In this document: one piece after another, positions 22,978-35,500 of the stretch
Numbering within the stretch: position 1 is the stretch's first letter
Layout: each line of letters starts with the position of its first letter
Assembly (NCBI GenBank): GCA_003550305.1
Contig: QKYT01000781.1
Coordinates: 13,025 to 50,304 of the forward strand
Direction of reading: 5' to 3'
From: Glomus cerebriforme
Taxonomy: Eukaryota; Glomeromycota; Glomeromycetes; Glomerales; Glomeraceae
DNA length: 37,280 bases
Translations under genes and position numbers: made by a program
Notes under the pieces: generated by a model
What the model saw: the letters and a program-made list of their open reading frames with translations, nothing else
Database searches by the model: none
Told to the model about the DNA's origin: nothing

Positions 22978-24984
22978 ATGGCGCTCAACTTAAAAAACCC
23001 TTTTTACAAAATTCTTAGTGGTAATAAAATTCCCATAACAGTAAAAATTATAAGCAACTCATTACAAGAAACTAAAACCTTTTTAGTCACCTTAAATCTT
23101 TCTGATAGTTTACTAGTAATTCGTCAAGAACTTGAAAAGAAAAAAATTATTGATGACACATTATTGTTTTCAAAAAAACATTCTAATGATAATAATATAA
23201 ATTATGGATTTCTTGAAATAGCACTCGAAAAAGAGGAAAATTACCTTTTAAATGAAATTATTGATGGAAATGGAAATATCTTATATTTAAAACAATGTTC
23301 AAAACCTGATTGGAAATGTTTGAATGAATTACGTAAATTAGATTACGGATGTACCATGACTTTTGACGGAATTAAGAAAGCAGAAAATAGAGCATTTGTA
23401 ATGAAAAATTGTGAATTGATTGAAATTGGTGCTGAAGGATATGATAAAGGAATTGTTGAATTTAAGTCAAATAAAGATCGGATGATGAAAGCAAATTTAT
23501 TTTTCAATACTGATATTAATGTGCAGAATTTTGTGGAATTAGGAATATCAATTGGAAGGATGGAAATCAATGAAATGAATTCTGAAGTTAATTCTACTTA
23601 TCAATTTACAAAATATGGCAAGGCATATTTGAAATTTAGTGAATATTTAGAACCAACTCAAGAATTTATTGAAGCAGTGAAAGATGCCATAGATTCCAAA
23701 AATCCAGAAAATTTTGAACAAATTACTGATAAATTTGGTCAATTTATTCCAACTGGAGTTATTTTAGGAGGAAGAGCTGAATATTCAGAAGGAAAGTCCA
23801 GTAAATTTAACCGCACGAAACTAATTGGAGGAAAACAACCTGACAGTCTTGAAAATTTTAATGAAGAAGCTTGGATTAAATCTTTAAAAGAAGATTATAG
23901 AAATTGGGATTCTATAGAATTTCAAGATCCTGTTAGCATTTTTCAACTTTTATCTGATGATTTACGTAAACGAATAATTACACTTATTGGAAAAAGAATT
24001 CATTATTCGGCTATTGAAGATTTTAAATATTATTTAGAGGAAATTGGGAAACCAAAATTTTTAGATTAAATATACCATCGGATGTCTTAAAAATTGTTCA
24101 AAACAAAGATGCAGATTGTAATATTTTTGCAACTGTTATTGACATGACAGAATCAAAGAATGATTTTTTTACTTGTCAAGTTCTTTATCCACCTAATGGA
24201 AGGCCAAGTCTTATAATTCATTGTGTTCAAAAAAATTTTAAAAGACGTGAATGCAAATTAAAAATTAGATGGATGGTAATTGGATATTGCATAGATTTGA
24301 ATTTCATACTTTCTGATTTTAATACTCAATTAAAAGTTTTGAAAAATGATTTTAATATGCTAAATAATTATAATTCAACTATGATTAATAGAGAATTATT
24401 AAATTTTGAATATGATTCATTTATCATTATTCCTCCTTGTATAGGAATTCCTGTTTTAACCAAATTAGATTCTTCAAATGATTCTCTTATTATTGGACAT
24501 CATTTTTTTAATGCTCAAGAAGAAAATAAAATTGGAGTATGTACATTTTCTTATTGTTTAAAAAATAATCACTATGTAAATTTACCCAACTTTACTTTCG
24601 ATACACTTATCATTTCAAATTATCACAATAGTAATGCTTATGGCACAATTCCTTTTGAATATTCACTTATGAAAAAACCATATATTGATCTCGATAATGA
24701 AATTACTGCAAATCCAAAATTTATTAGTCTATATTCCACTCAAAAAAATAATTGTGGCCCGATTTTTTTGAAACAGACAAATAGACAAATTAAACCTAAA
24801 TCTATTATTTGTAAAGATAAAAATTGTTTCATTTGTAAAAATAATACATTAAACACATCCAATAATAATATTAAATGTACATTTTTTGATCCATGTCAGG
24901 TATTTATATTTATTTATTAATTAATTTTTTATAATCATATTAATACTAAGTAATAAAATTTATTTTTTTTTTTATTTACAGTGA
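22978..24984 (+). pseudogene. Frameshifted stand-alone MACPF-like gene
   Basis: Collinear paralogue of the gene at 5950-8028, starting at a well-placed ATG (AAGATGG). The N-terminal domain, the CSKPDWKCLNEL block, the signature FGQFIPTGVILGG and the LIGGKQ...W...PVSIFQLL block are all present. About 35 residues between GGR and LIGG are missing compared with the paralogue. At about 24055-24069 a net 4-nt deletion relative to the paralogue gives KPKFLD then TAA. The frame resumes one step over as LNIPSDVLKIVQNKDADCNIFATVID and runs to CAG at 24899. As in the paralogue, an intron (24900-24981) follows and the next exon starts directly with TGA. No GT-AG pair I found restores the frame. The 363-aa N-terminal part could still be made. 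Confidence 0.78.
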
Positions 24985-25135
24985 ATAAAGCAAAAAAATT
25001 TGGTTCATAAATAGGTAAAACTAAGATATTTTTCGTTGAGTGTTTTTAAAAATAATTTTTAAACTTATTACAGGGTTTTGTGAGATTTATGAAGAGGGAA
25101 AAAGGATATTATAAGATTAGGACAGCAAATTTGTT

Positions 25136-26264
25136 ATGAAAATATTTTTATATTTGTATTATTAGGACTTTCATTTGTAATTTTTATATCTATATATTTA
25201 TTAAATATCATTTATATATATATTGGGTTTATAAAATATTTTATCTTCTTTTTTTTTTTTTTGTATTGAAAACTCCTGAAATCATTAAAGTCTGATTTTG
25301 AATAAACACGGAAGCTTTACAATTAGTACATAAAGTTTGCGTCCAAGACCATATACGCATAGTATATACTATATACGCGTCACATGCATAACAGATTCAT
25401 ATAATGTATTACATGTTTAGTATTACTTACTTTTCTATTTACCGGGTTGTCGAGTTGCCGACGCGTACTCGGCAACAAAATTGCTATGACTTACGAAATC
25501 AGCTGTAAAGCAACTTGATCATTATCATTTGCAAGATTACTCATAACTTCTGGCATATTCTTCCTCTTATGTAACGGAAAACACAAGTCAGTTATTCATC
25601 ATATAATATTTTTTTAATTATTTACAGAGATATAGAAATTTAAAATTATATCCTTTATTTAGTATTGATTTTTAAATTATTAATGCCTACTTAATAGATT
25701 TATTGATGCATAATTTGATTATTAATATTGTTATTTTATATAGCATTATTTCCCAAGGTTCCACAAGTTTGGTGTAGTAACAGCAATTGTGTTAATTGTT
25801 GCGTTAGTTATTTATTTTACAAGGGAGAAATAATAAAAAGAAATAAACTTGAAAGCAATAATATCATTCATTTAATTTCGCTGAATGTGAATTTTGCAGT
25901 AGTTAGGAGTATCCACGTGAATTATAATGCAAAGTCGATAAATGCATTCATAACGAAGGGAATAAAATAATTGCTATTAGATAATGCATAAAATTTATTT
26001 ATTTCCTTATTTTTTTATAAAAATGTTTGATCTCAATTGTTAACGAAAATAATTGTTATTTCATTTAAATTAGTTATAACAAACAAGGTTTCGGATTTGC
26101 CCGATGACATATAAAACTTTAATTTACCAAATTTTTTACCTATTAAAACATTATATGAATTTCTTAAGTAATTTTGCAGATAAGTTTATAATATATCTTG
26201 AGAATGACGTTTAAAAAGATGCTTCTTTGTTAAATAAAAAATTTTTTTAAAGCTATCTATTAGG
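25136..26264. repeat. Direct duplication, copy A
   Basis: Diverged but clearly alignable to 26674-27715. Landmarks shared in order include the ATATATTTATTAAATATCAT block, the block starting GTTTGCGTC, an 8-bp-stem hairpin at the GTTGCCGA...TCGGCAAC site, a CAGCAATTGTGTTAATTGTT block, and CTTGAGAATGACGTTTAAA. Copy A keeps the fuller version of the putative transmembrane exon. Confidence 0.85.
25744..25833 (+). other. Candidate terminal exon encoding a transmembrane helix
   Basis: Preceded by a good acceptor (TTATATAG), the 90-nt frame reads HYFPRFHKFGVVTAIVLIVA, then LVIYFTREK and a stop. That is one hydrophobic helix with a basic tail. It begins in phase 0, so it could be spliced to the CAG codon at 24899 of the upstream MACPF-like gene instead of the stop-only exon. 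The second copy (27180 onward) keeps a similar frame (FKFGIVTAIVLIVVVGYFF). Whether it is used is unknown. The implied intron of about 840 bp is far longer than others here. Confidence 0.35.
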
Positions 26265-26673
26265 GTCATCGATTATCCTCCAAAATTCATGACATTTAAA
26301 AACTGATTTCATATTTCAAAAATCGATAACAATTTATTTAATAACGTTTCCGTCATTTCGATTCTTTGTTAATAAGGATCTACATTAAATCTACATTGAT
26401 TCCTATTATGGAATAACAGAATTGCAATTTTTTTTAATTAAAAACTGGGCGTGCACTTTACATATTTATTATCTAACTCTAAAAATTAAATATCATGTGT
26501 AATTTATGGAGTTCTATAAGTTTACTTAACCTTGAAAAGTAAGTTATGAATACAGATTTTTAAATTTATATAAATTGTATTATTTTGGAACGAAAAACAT
26601 TGTGTACAGATTTGGCTGCGATCTACTGAAATACTGCGCATAAATCTTCGATTTTTTTTTTCTTTATAGATTT

Positions 26674-27715
26674 ATGAAAATAATTTTATATTTGTATTAT
26701 TAGGATTTTCAATTGTATTTTTATATCTATATATTTATTAAATATCATTTATATATATATTGGTTTTATAAAATATTTTACCTCCTTTTTTTTTAAATAC
26801 TCATGAAATTATTGAAGTTTGATTTTTGAATAAACACGAAAGCTTTACAACTAACTAGTACATAAAGTTTGCGTCAAAGGCCATATACGCATAGTATATA
26901 CTGTATATGCGTCACATGCATAACAGACAGTTAGTTGCCGAGTTGCCGACGCGTACTCAGCAACAAAATTATGAAATCAGCTGTGTGCAAGATTATTCAT
27001 ACCTTCTGGCATATTCTTCGCTCTTACATAACGGAGAACACTAATCAGCAGTTATTCATCTTTTTATTTTAATTATCTACAGAGATATAGAGATTTGAAA
27101 TTGTAATCCTTTATTTAGTATTGATTTTTAAATTATTAATGCCTATTAATAAATTTATTGGTGCATAATTTGATTATTCAAGTTTGGTATAGTAACAGCA
27201 ATTGTGTTAATTGTTGTGGTTGGTTATTTTTTTTACAAAAATAATAAAAAGAAATAAACTTGAAAGCAATAATATCATTCATTTAATTTTCGCAGAATGT
27301 AAATTTGCAGTAGTTAGGAGTATCTACGTGAATTATAATACAAAGTTGATAAATGCATTCATAACGAAGGGAATAAAGTAATTGCTATTATAAAATTTAT
27401 TTATTTCCTTATTTCTTTATAAAAATGTTTGATCTCAATTGTTAACGAAAATAATTATTGTTATTTCATTTAGACCCCGTCGGATAAATTAGTTATAACA
27501 AATAAGGTTTCGGATTCGCCCAATGCCATATAAAACTTCAATGTATCAAATTTTTTACTTATCTGTAAAATTACTTAAGAAATTCATATAATTTTTCAAT
27601 AAGTTCATATCTTGAGAATGACGTTTAAAAAAGCCGCTTCTTTGTTCCTGTGAGGCCTAAAAACCTTTTCCTTTAATTTTATTTGATAAATAAAAAATTT
27701 TTTAAGATATCTACT
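26674..27715. repeat. Direct duplication, copy B
   Basis: Second copy of 25136-26264, about 1.5 kb downstream. It has small deletions (for example the acceptor region of the transmembrane exon), an extra ~17 bp near 27474 and a longer 3' end. The 31-bp stretch 27561-27591 is inverted relative to 26151-26181 in copy A, with one mismatch. Confidence 0.85.
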
Positions 27716-28132
27716 CGCGAATTGTATCATCAACCCAATATTAAATTGAGTTTTTTTTTATTTGAATAAACAGAAAATAAATAAAAAAAAAAAGCTTAAT
27801 AATAATTGTATACGACACTGAATTGAATTTTTAATACTATAAAAACAAAAATTGATAAAGTATGTTGGACAATAAAAATTTGTTATCAGGCAATTTTTGA
27901 CAATTAAAAAAGAGAAAGAAAAAAAAAATTAAAAAGAAAAATAAAACTTATAAAAGTTAAGACTAAATAAAATTAGTAAAATAATTAGCCAAACAGTTCT
28001 GAAAATTAAGTAGTGTAGCTTATACAAATGGGTCTCCATCGTATCCTGTATCTTGCATATCGTGATTATCGACGGAGGTTGTTCTTAACCGAAGGTGTAT
28101 CGAAAGATTGTTGTTGCATTTTATGTCCTTAT
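27716..28132. other. Intergenic, no gene seen
   Basis: AT-rich spacer between the duplication and the LINE remnant, with A-rich runs around 27780 and 27910-27950. A less AT-rich block at 28028-28115 may be part of the LINE fragment, but I see no conserved protein text in it. Confidence 0.5.
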
Positions 28133-28998
28133 CTATTTTTCCTGCCTCATCTTTAGTATATTTTTTAAATTTTCCCAATCCTTTGCTATAATGTTATGTG
28201 TATCTACTATCGACTTTTTTTGTATCTTTTGCCATTGTTGTTTCCTTTCTTTATTTTTATTTATTTTGATTATCATTATTTTGTGATCGCTGTTCGTGAA
28301 CTTTTTACTACTCTTTAATTTAAATTCTATTATTCTATTCTTTAAATTTGAATTTGCTAACATGTAATCGATTCTAGTTTTCCATTTTCCACTGGACCAA
28401 GTATGTTCTAATTCTTCATTATTATGTCCGTATATCCCTTACTTTTTAATTGGTCTACTAACATACGTCTAATCTTTTTATTTTCTTTTTTATTTACCAT
28501 TTTATCTATATTCTCATTCAGGTCGCCCATTATTAATATTTCCCATTTGTCTTTATCTCGTCTATTCGTCCATTCATTTATCATTTTTTTAATTTTGTCT
28601 CCACTTCTTTCATCGTTGTTTGGTTTGTATACTTGAATTACGATCATATTCTTGTTTTTCTCATTATTAAATATTAATTCTACCTTTATGACTTGACCTT
28701 GATTTCTTTCTATATTTCTAATATTTTTATTTAATTGCCTTTTAAATATTAGTGCTACCCCTTCTTTCGCGTTTTCTTCGTGACTAGATGTTATTGCTGT
28801 ATAATGTTCCTCGATTTCCTTGAATTTATATTGATCATTCTTTACGGTCAATTTTGTTTCTGATAACCCAATGATATCCCATTTTTTCTTTTTTTCCTTA
28901 ATATATTCTATTATATGATTACTTTTCCTTGGATCGTTCATTCCTCTTACATTTGTTGTACTTGATGAATCAGTTGTTGGATTAAAGATTGTACATTA
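28133..28998 (-). mobile_element. LINE (non-LTR retrotransposon) endonuclease remnant
   Basis: Two minus-strand frames together give an endonuclease/exonuclease/phosphatase domain. The upstream frame starts around NVRGMNDPRK and contains IIGLSETKLT, IQVYKPNNDE and ILIMGDLNE. After a frameshift near 28405 the second frame gives ELEHTWSSGKWKTRIDYMLA and SDHKIMIIKI, the usual C-terminal motifs (W...RIDY, SDH). No reverse transcriptase follows; the frame ends at 28133. It is a dead fragment lying between MACPF-containing genes. Confidence 0.82.
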
Positions 28999-29566
28999 TA
29001 ATGATGTGGAGATACTGTATATTCATTCCGTTATTCAAGGGACTCGCGATTTTTAACGAAACGAAACTAACTTGGTATACGTGACATAATAGATACGTGT
29101 ATCATTTGGTAAAGGAAGGTAAAATTCAAACATAGCCGCAGTATGATGGCGTAAGATAGTTGTTTGTTGAAATTGAGCTCATTGTTATTATCAACAATTT
29201 TGCGAAGATGTCCAGGTAAATTGTGTATTTGAATTCAGTGGTATTTTTTGAATTTTTCTTTTTATGGTTAAGAAGAAGAAATTTTTTTTTTTTAAAAAAA
29301 AATAGATGTACTTACATATATAATTCGTATTAAGTCCCTAAACTATTTTCTAAAAAATAATTTATATATACACTATTTAACGTATTTTTGTTCAAAGAAT
29401 TTAAATCAAATCTCGCCCCGTGTTATAAGATGCAAAATTCCATCTTTATTATTATAGAAATAAATGTTCGTGTGAAATGTACACAGAAAATCGAAAATAA
29501 AAACGAAGAAACCCAAAAAATAAAAAAAAAATAGACAACTGTAAAATAACAAATTTCTTTCATTTT
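28999..29566. other. Intergenic, no gene seen
   Basis: Spacer between the LINE remnant and the 3' end of the large kinase gene. It should hold the 3' UTR of that gene. Low-complexity A/T runs occur at 29280-29300. No RNA gene or coding frame was recognised. Confidence 0.5.
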
Positions 29567-32500
29567 CTAATTTTTCTGTTCTTTAGAATTAAAATTAGTT
29601 AATACATTATTATTTTCAGAATCAATACTATTAAGTTCTGAAATTACTTTACAAATATCAGGTCTTTCATCTGGTTCGTGTTTCCAACATTCTATTTAAA
29701 TTAATTAATTAAGATTGGTTTATAACAAAAAATCTTATTACAAAAATAAAAATTACACTTACTTTGATAAAGCTCAACGAATTTATCATTTGTGTTTGGA
29801 ATGGGATTTTCTCTTTTACCATTAAAAATTTCAATTTCTAACATAATTTTAACATAATCATCTATTATTTCCGTAAAACCAAAAGGTGATGAACAACTTG
29901 TTAACTGCCATAATAATACCCCTAAACTATATATATCTGATTTTTTGGTTTGGTAATATAATTGATTTTCAGTTTTTGAAATATTAAAATTTTTAGGATC
30001 CATGTAAGGTATTATGCCATATAATTCAGTAAACTCTTTGATAGAGCCTTGTCGAAATGAACGTCCAAAATCCGCTAATTTTATCACATGCTGATGTATT
30101 AATATATTTTTCGAGTGCTAAATAAAAAAAAATGTAAAAATGTGTTAATTATATTACATAAACAAATTGTATGATAATATAATCATATTTACCAGATCTC
30201 CATGTATAATTTCTTTACTATGACACCAAGAAATTGCAGATGCAATTTCTTTAGCAAATCTTAATTGGTTTTCCCATTTAAAATGTAAATCATTGTTTCG
30301 TAAATAATATTCTAATGTTCCACTGTTTGCATATTCAAGAACGAGTGAATATTCTACTTCATCTAAAGTAATTTCATTTAAAGTGAAAACAAAATATGTA
30401 AACAAATATTATATTTATTACGATACTGCCAATACATTATTTTTACCTTTTAATTTTGTAACTCCATAAAATTGAATTATATTTGGATGTCGAGAAACTA
30501 TTCCCATTATTTTGATCTAAAAAAAATAATCCACAATTTATATAATTATATCTATATATTATATGTATAAGTAACTTACCTCATTGATTATTTCTTCTGT
30601 AGGGTAATTATTGAAGAATTTTTTAATTACAAATACCGTTGATGTATTTTTCCAATATGCAATATGAATCGAAGAAGATCTTCCTGTATCAATCTTGAAA
30701 TCAATTTTAAATTCTTGGTCATAATAATCAATTGTTGGTGACGATACGTCACCAGATATCCTTAGTCTATTGGTACCACACTCTTCGAGGCGCTGTCGTA
30801 ATGAATTCGAATTAATAAAGTAATGAAAATTATTTTGACGATATACATAAAATATAAATAGGCTCATTAAAATTGAATTACGTGATAATGTTTATAAATT
30901 TTAATGTGAGATTTAGAAATCCATTCATTGACGGCTTGCCCATTATTATTAGACAAATTATATCCAATTAAATCCAAAGTATATTCTACATCTTCCTTAT
31001 TATCAACCTTCAAATTTTTATTATATGAAGATAGTATACAAATAACTATTTCAATATTTGTTGTAAGTTGAATATTATCATCATCGCTTTCAATAGTTAT
31101 ATTTGGAACTGAATTTGATTTAACTATTTCAATATCAACAGAATTATAAGACCAATTAACTAATTTAATGGCATTTTTAAGTTCATAATTTGCAGAATGT
31201 GCATTAAAGAAAATATTACTATATTTTGGAAATAATGGAAAAGGAGAATCGATGTGGTATTTTTCTTGATTAGGTTGTAATAATATAGATTTTTTAAAAT
31301 AATCAACTTTAAATTCTCTATTTTTTGGACTAAATACACTCAATTTTGAAGGAATTCCAATAATTATCCATAAAATATAACAATCCTTTATATTAACTTC
31401 TGTTTCTGATAATTTGTTTATCATCGCGGAAAATCCATTAAAATCATATAATCCGAATGTAACTAAAAATTCTTCTAATTTTAAATTATTTTTTGAAATA
31501 ATTGATCCAAAAACTTCATAATCCTCATCTTCCAACGATGGTACCACATCTATTCGTTTATAATGCTCAGTATTGTTAATATCTAAATCTTCCAAATCAA
31601 CAATTCCCGTCATTATAACTTTAAAATCATCTTGCATTTTTAATATAATATTTGTCTTCTTTTGTTGTTCTACTTCGAGAATATCATATAAAGAAATTAT
31701 ATTTTTCAGTTCAATAATTTCTAGGTCATTATTTGTATTTTGAACCCAATTAAATAAATCATTTTCTTTAATAACATCTCCTTTTTGTGTTAAAAGATAT
31801 ATGATATTCAAATTATTTAAATATGATTTTAAAGATTCAAACGGCGATTCCAAATCAATTCTTTTAAAAGTATCCGAAAATGAAGAATTTGGTAAAATAT
31901 TTTTAAGAGAGTTTCCCAAGACAATACTTAATGGAAAAAAATAACCATACTCATCAAACACATTTTGTAAATTTATAAATGGTTTCATACTTTCAAGTGC
32001 TTTTTCTATAGCTAGCTTAAATTCTTCCGAAGATTTAATGTCATCCTTGTTCAATGAAATTTTATATCGCTCACATTTTACTCGAAAATGTGTATAATCT
32101 CCTTTAATATCTGGTAATGAGTTATCTAAATGCATATTATTGGATGATGATAATTCTTTTAAATATGTTCTCGGCTTTATTATGTCCAAACGAGAATGAG
32201 ATTTATTTCCATAACTTGATCTAATCGCGTTTTTAAAAGATTCATCTAAATGCATATTATTAGACAGTAACAATTCTTCTAACTTATTTATCGGCTTTAT
32301 CATTTCCAAATAAGTCTTATTACTTGACTCTACGTTAGGAATATTAATGAAATCGATAGCAATTTTCTTATTATTTTCTAATTCAAGATATTTATTGATC
32401 ATTAGACCTTGAAGGAGTCGAAATTCCTTAACCCATTTTACTAGATTAACATATATCGAATCTCCAACCCACTCTTTTAAACTTAATCTCTCTTTAAAAT

Positions 32501-35500
32501 TAAAAACTCCAGGTTGTTTTTCATGAAAAGTATCTTCTGGTGATGTACTAAACCTTAATTCAGAAATAGGAACGAGATTATTATAAGAAATCACGTCAGC
32601 TATATTTTTTTGATATAAATCATTCATCCAATTCGCCAATTTATCAGGAGTATTTAAAACTTCCCCTTTTAATGTTTTTATATTTGGAAAAAAACTTAAG
32701 GCGGATAAATTGTTGAATGGATTTTCTTTATTATATTTGGCTGAATTATATGTCCATATTAAGAGAGATATAAAAGAGTCAATTTGTTTTGATGCGGCTG
32801 ATTTAAAATTAATAAATAATTTACCACCAATCAAAACTTTCCTCATGAAGAAATGACCATATATTTCATATAATGTTTCTTCATCACCCATAAAGTTTGA
32901 AAAAGATTCCAATAAATCAGCATTATAAGAAATTTCAGCAATAGGAAAGTTAATACAGATATCTGAGGGTTGTAAAGTTTGGTTAAGTCTAATAAAAATA
33001 TTATTATTCTCAGAATTGAAACTCAATAAATTGGTATGAGATTTGTGATCATTTATAAAAGTATATACTACAGGTTGCTCTTTATATAAACTTATATTCA
33101 ATTCACCATCTTCAAAAAGTATGGCTTCCTTACTAGGTTTTATGCTATAACCATCCAAGTATAATCCATGATTCAGCTTAAATTGTTGAATTATTTCTTG
33201 TTTAGGTGATAAATTTTTTCCTGGTTCTTTATCATTATAATTTTTATTTAATGATGACAAAGTCATAACGACCTTTTGAATCGTTGGTCTCTTGTCTGGA
33301 TCACCATCCCAACACTCTAAATAAAGGTTAAAAAAAGAATTAGAAAACAATGCTTAAAAATTTTGTATTCATTAAATCTACCATAGAAATCATTTCTTAC
33401 TTGCATACAGATTATAATATTCTTCAGGTGTACCATCTACTATATTTTCTCTCAATCCTTGTGTAATTTTCTTACCCAAAATGACGTTATATTCTTCATC
33501 AGAAAAAGGTTTATTCCCGCTTGATATTTCCCATAACAAGACACCAACACTATAAACATCGCTTTTCTTATTCAGTTTATATTTTTCCATTTCTACAACT
33601 GGGGACTTTTCTTTGATATTAATTCCTCGCGGATCAATATAAGGAATTGTATCAAATGAAATTAATGAAGGTCGACTAGCATCTTTAATACGCTTATTTA
33701 ATCCAAAATCTGCTAATTTAATTGAATTTCGCTGTACGAGTACATTGTTTGAATGTAAATCATTATGTACTATTCCATTTTCATGCAAGCATTCTATTGC
33801 TTTTGATAATTGAAGAGCTAATCTGTATTTATCTTGCCAATTTAATGAGAGAAAATTCTTTTTCAAATAATTGCGGAGTGTACCGCCTTCTGCATATTCC
33901 AGTATTAATAAATACTCATCTTCAAAAAATAATTATAATAAGTTATACGTAATTGGTAATTAATTTGGTTAGAGTAGGTATGATAAGGAAAATAATTAAC
34001 CAAAACTTAAAAATGAAGTTTTCTGAAACTTTCAAAAAAATTTTACCTGCATCAATCTTCGTTATTCCATATAATTTTATCATCATATCATTAAAAACAA
34101 CTTCCTGATGCAATTCCATCTATAAAAAAAAAAAAAATTTTCAATATGAATAATCTTTAATTAATATAACTCGACTTCTAGTTATTTACCTCATATACAA
34201 TCTCATTAATAGTAGTATCGTCTAAATTAAATGATTGTAGTGCCACACATTTTTCATTAAGTTTCCGATTCGCTTTATATACTTTGCCAACTAATCCACT
34301 ACTTATCTCTTCTATGTTATTAAAATCATTATATTCATAAAAGTTTACGTGACCTAATTTAATAAATTTTTCTATGCTAAATACTCCTGTTGCAATTGTA
34401 ACTGAAGACATACTGGGATTTAAATCAGAAGTATTATTACGGACATGTGAGTTTTCGAAAATACTGACTATACCCATCATCTTTAATCCATTATTCTCTT
34501 GAGATGATGTATAACTTGAGGCGGCCATATTACTCGAATAATAATTTTGTTGATTATTTTGACCAGTAATTGAAGCATCTAAATCCATATCATCTACTGT
34601 GGTAATTTCTAAACGAGGATGTTTCGTTGATTTATAATCATTATTATACCGTTCACGTTTTTTATCCGATTTTTTAATTCCAACTTCATTATTTACTCCA
34701 TTTAAATCTTCCGTCAAATGTGCACTCATTTGCGTTTTATCATATTCTATTTTAAAACTTCCATAAGATTTCGCTTCATTTATTTCATTTGAATTTAAAT
34801 TAATTAGTTCAGAAAATACTTGTTGCATATCTGGTCTATCGTCTGGATTATATTGCCAACATTCTAAAAAATTGACATTAAACGATTAGTTATAATAATA
34901 AATCAAAAGCGAAATAATAAGATTCATACTTGTATAAATATTAATATAATCAATTGGTGTATCAGGAATTGGAGTTTCTCTTTTTCCATCTAAAATTTTA
35001 CTTAATAATACATGAGGAATATCATAAGATTCAAATGGTTTTTGTCCGGATGATATTTCCCATAGGATGAAACCAATACTGTATACGTCTGATTTCTTAT
35101 TTGCTCTATATTGATTATCATTATTTATTTGCTTCTTGAAATATTGTGGATCAATATATGGTAACATTCCAAATATATCTTTTACAGAATTTGCTACTTC
35201 AGCTCTACCAAAATCTGTTAATTTGATCGTATTTTGATGAACCAATATATTATTAGAATGCTGTTTAAAAAAAAAAAAAAAATCAGAACGTCAATATTTG
35301 CAATTGAAATAATAAAATAAAATAAAATAAAATACTGTTTACTAGATCGTTATGAATAATATTTTTTTGATGTATAAATGAGACTGCATCAGCAATTTGA
35401 ATCGCAAATTGCAATTTAATATTCCAATCTAACTTTGAGAAATTATTTTTTAAATAATCTCTTAATGTACCACTATCTGCATATTCAAGAGTAAGCAAAT

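Noticed and set aside
23960..24066. Intron that would repair the frameshift in the second MACPF-like gene
   Set aside because: A GTAAAC...TTTTTAG pair exists, but splicing it puts a TAA directly after the junction and removes text conserved in the paralogue.
25728..25970. 80-aa frame in duplication copy A
   Set aside because: It is in another frame than the conserved transmembrane text and is not kept in copy B.
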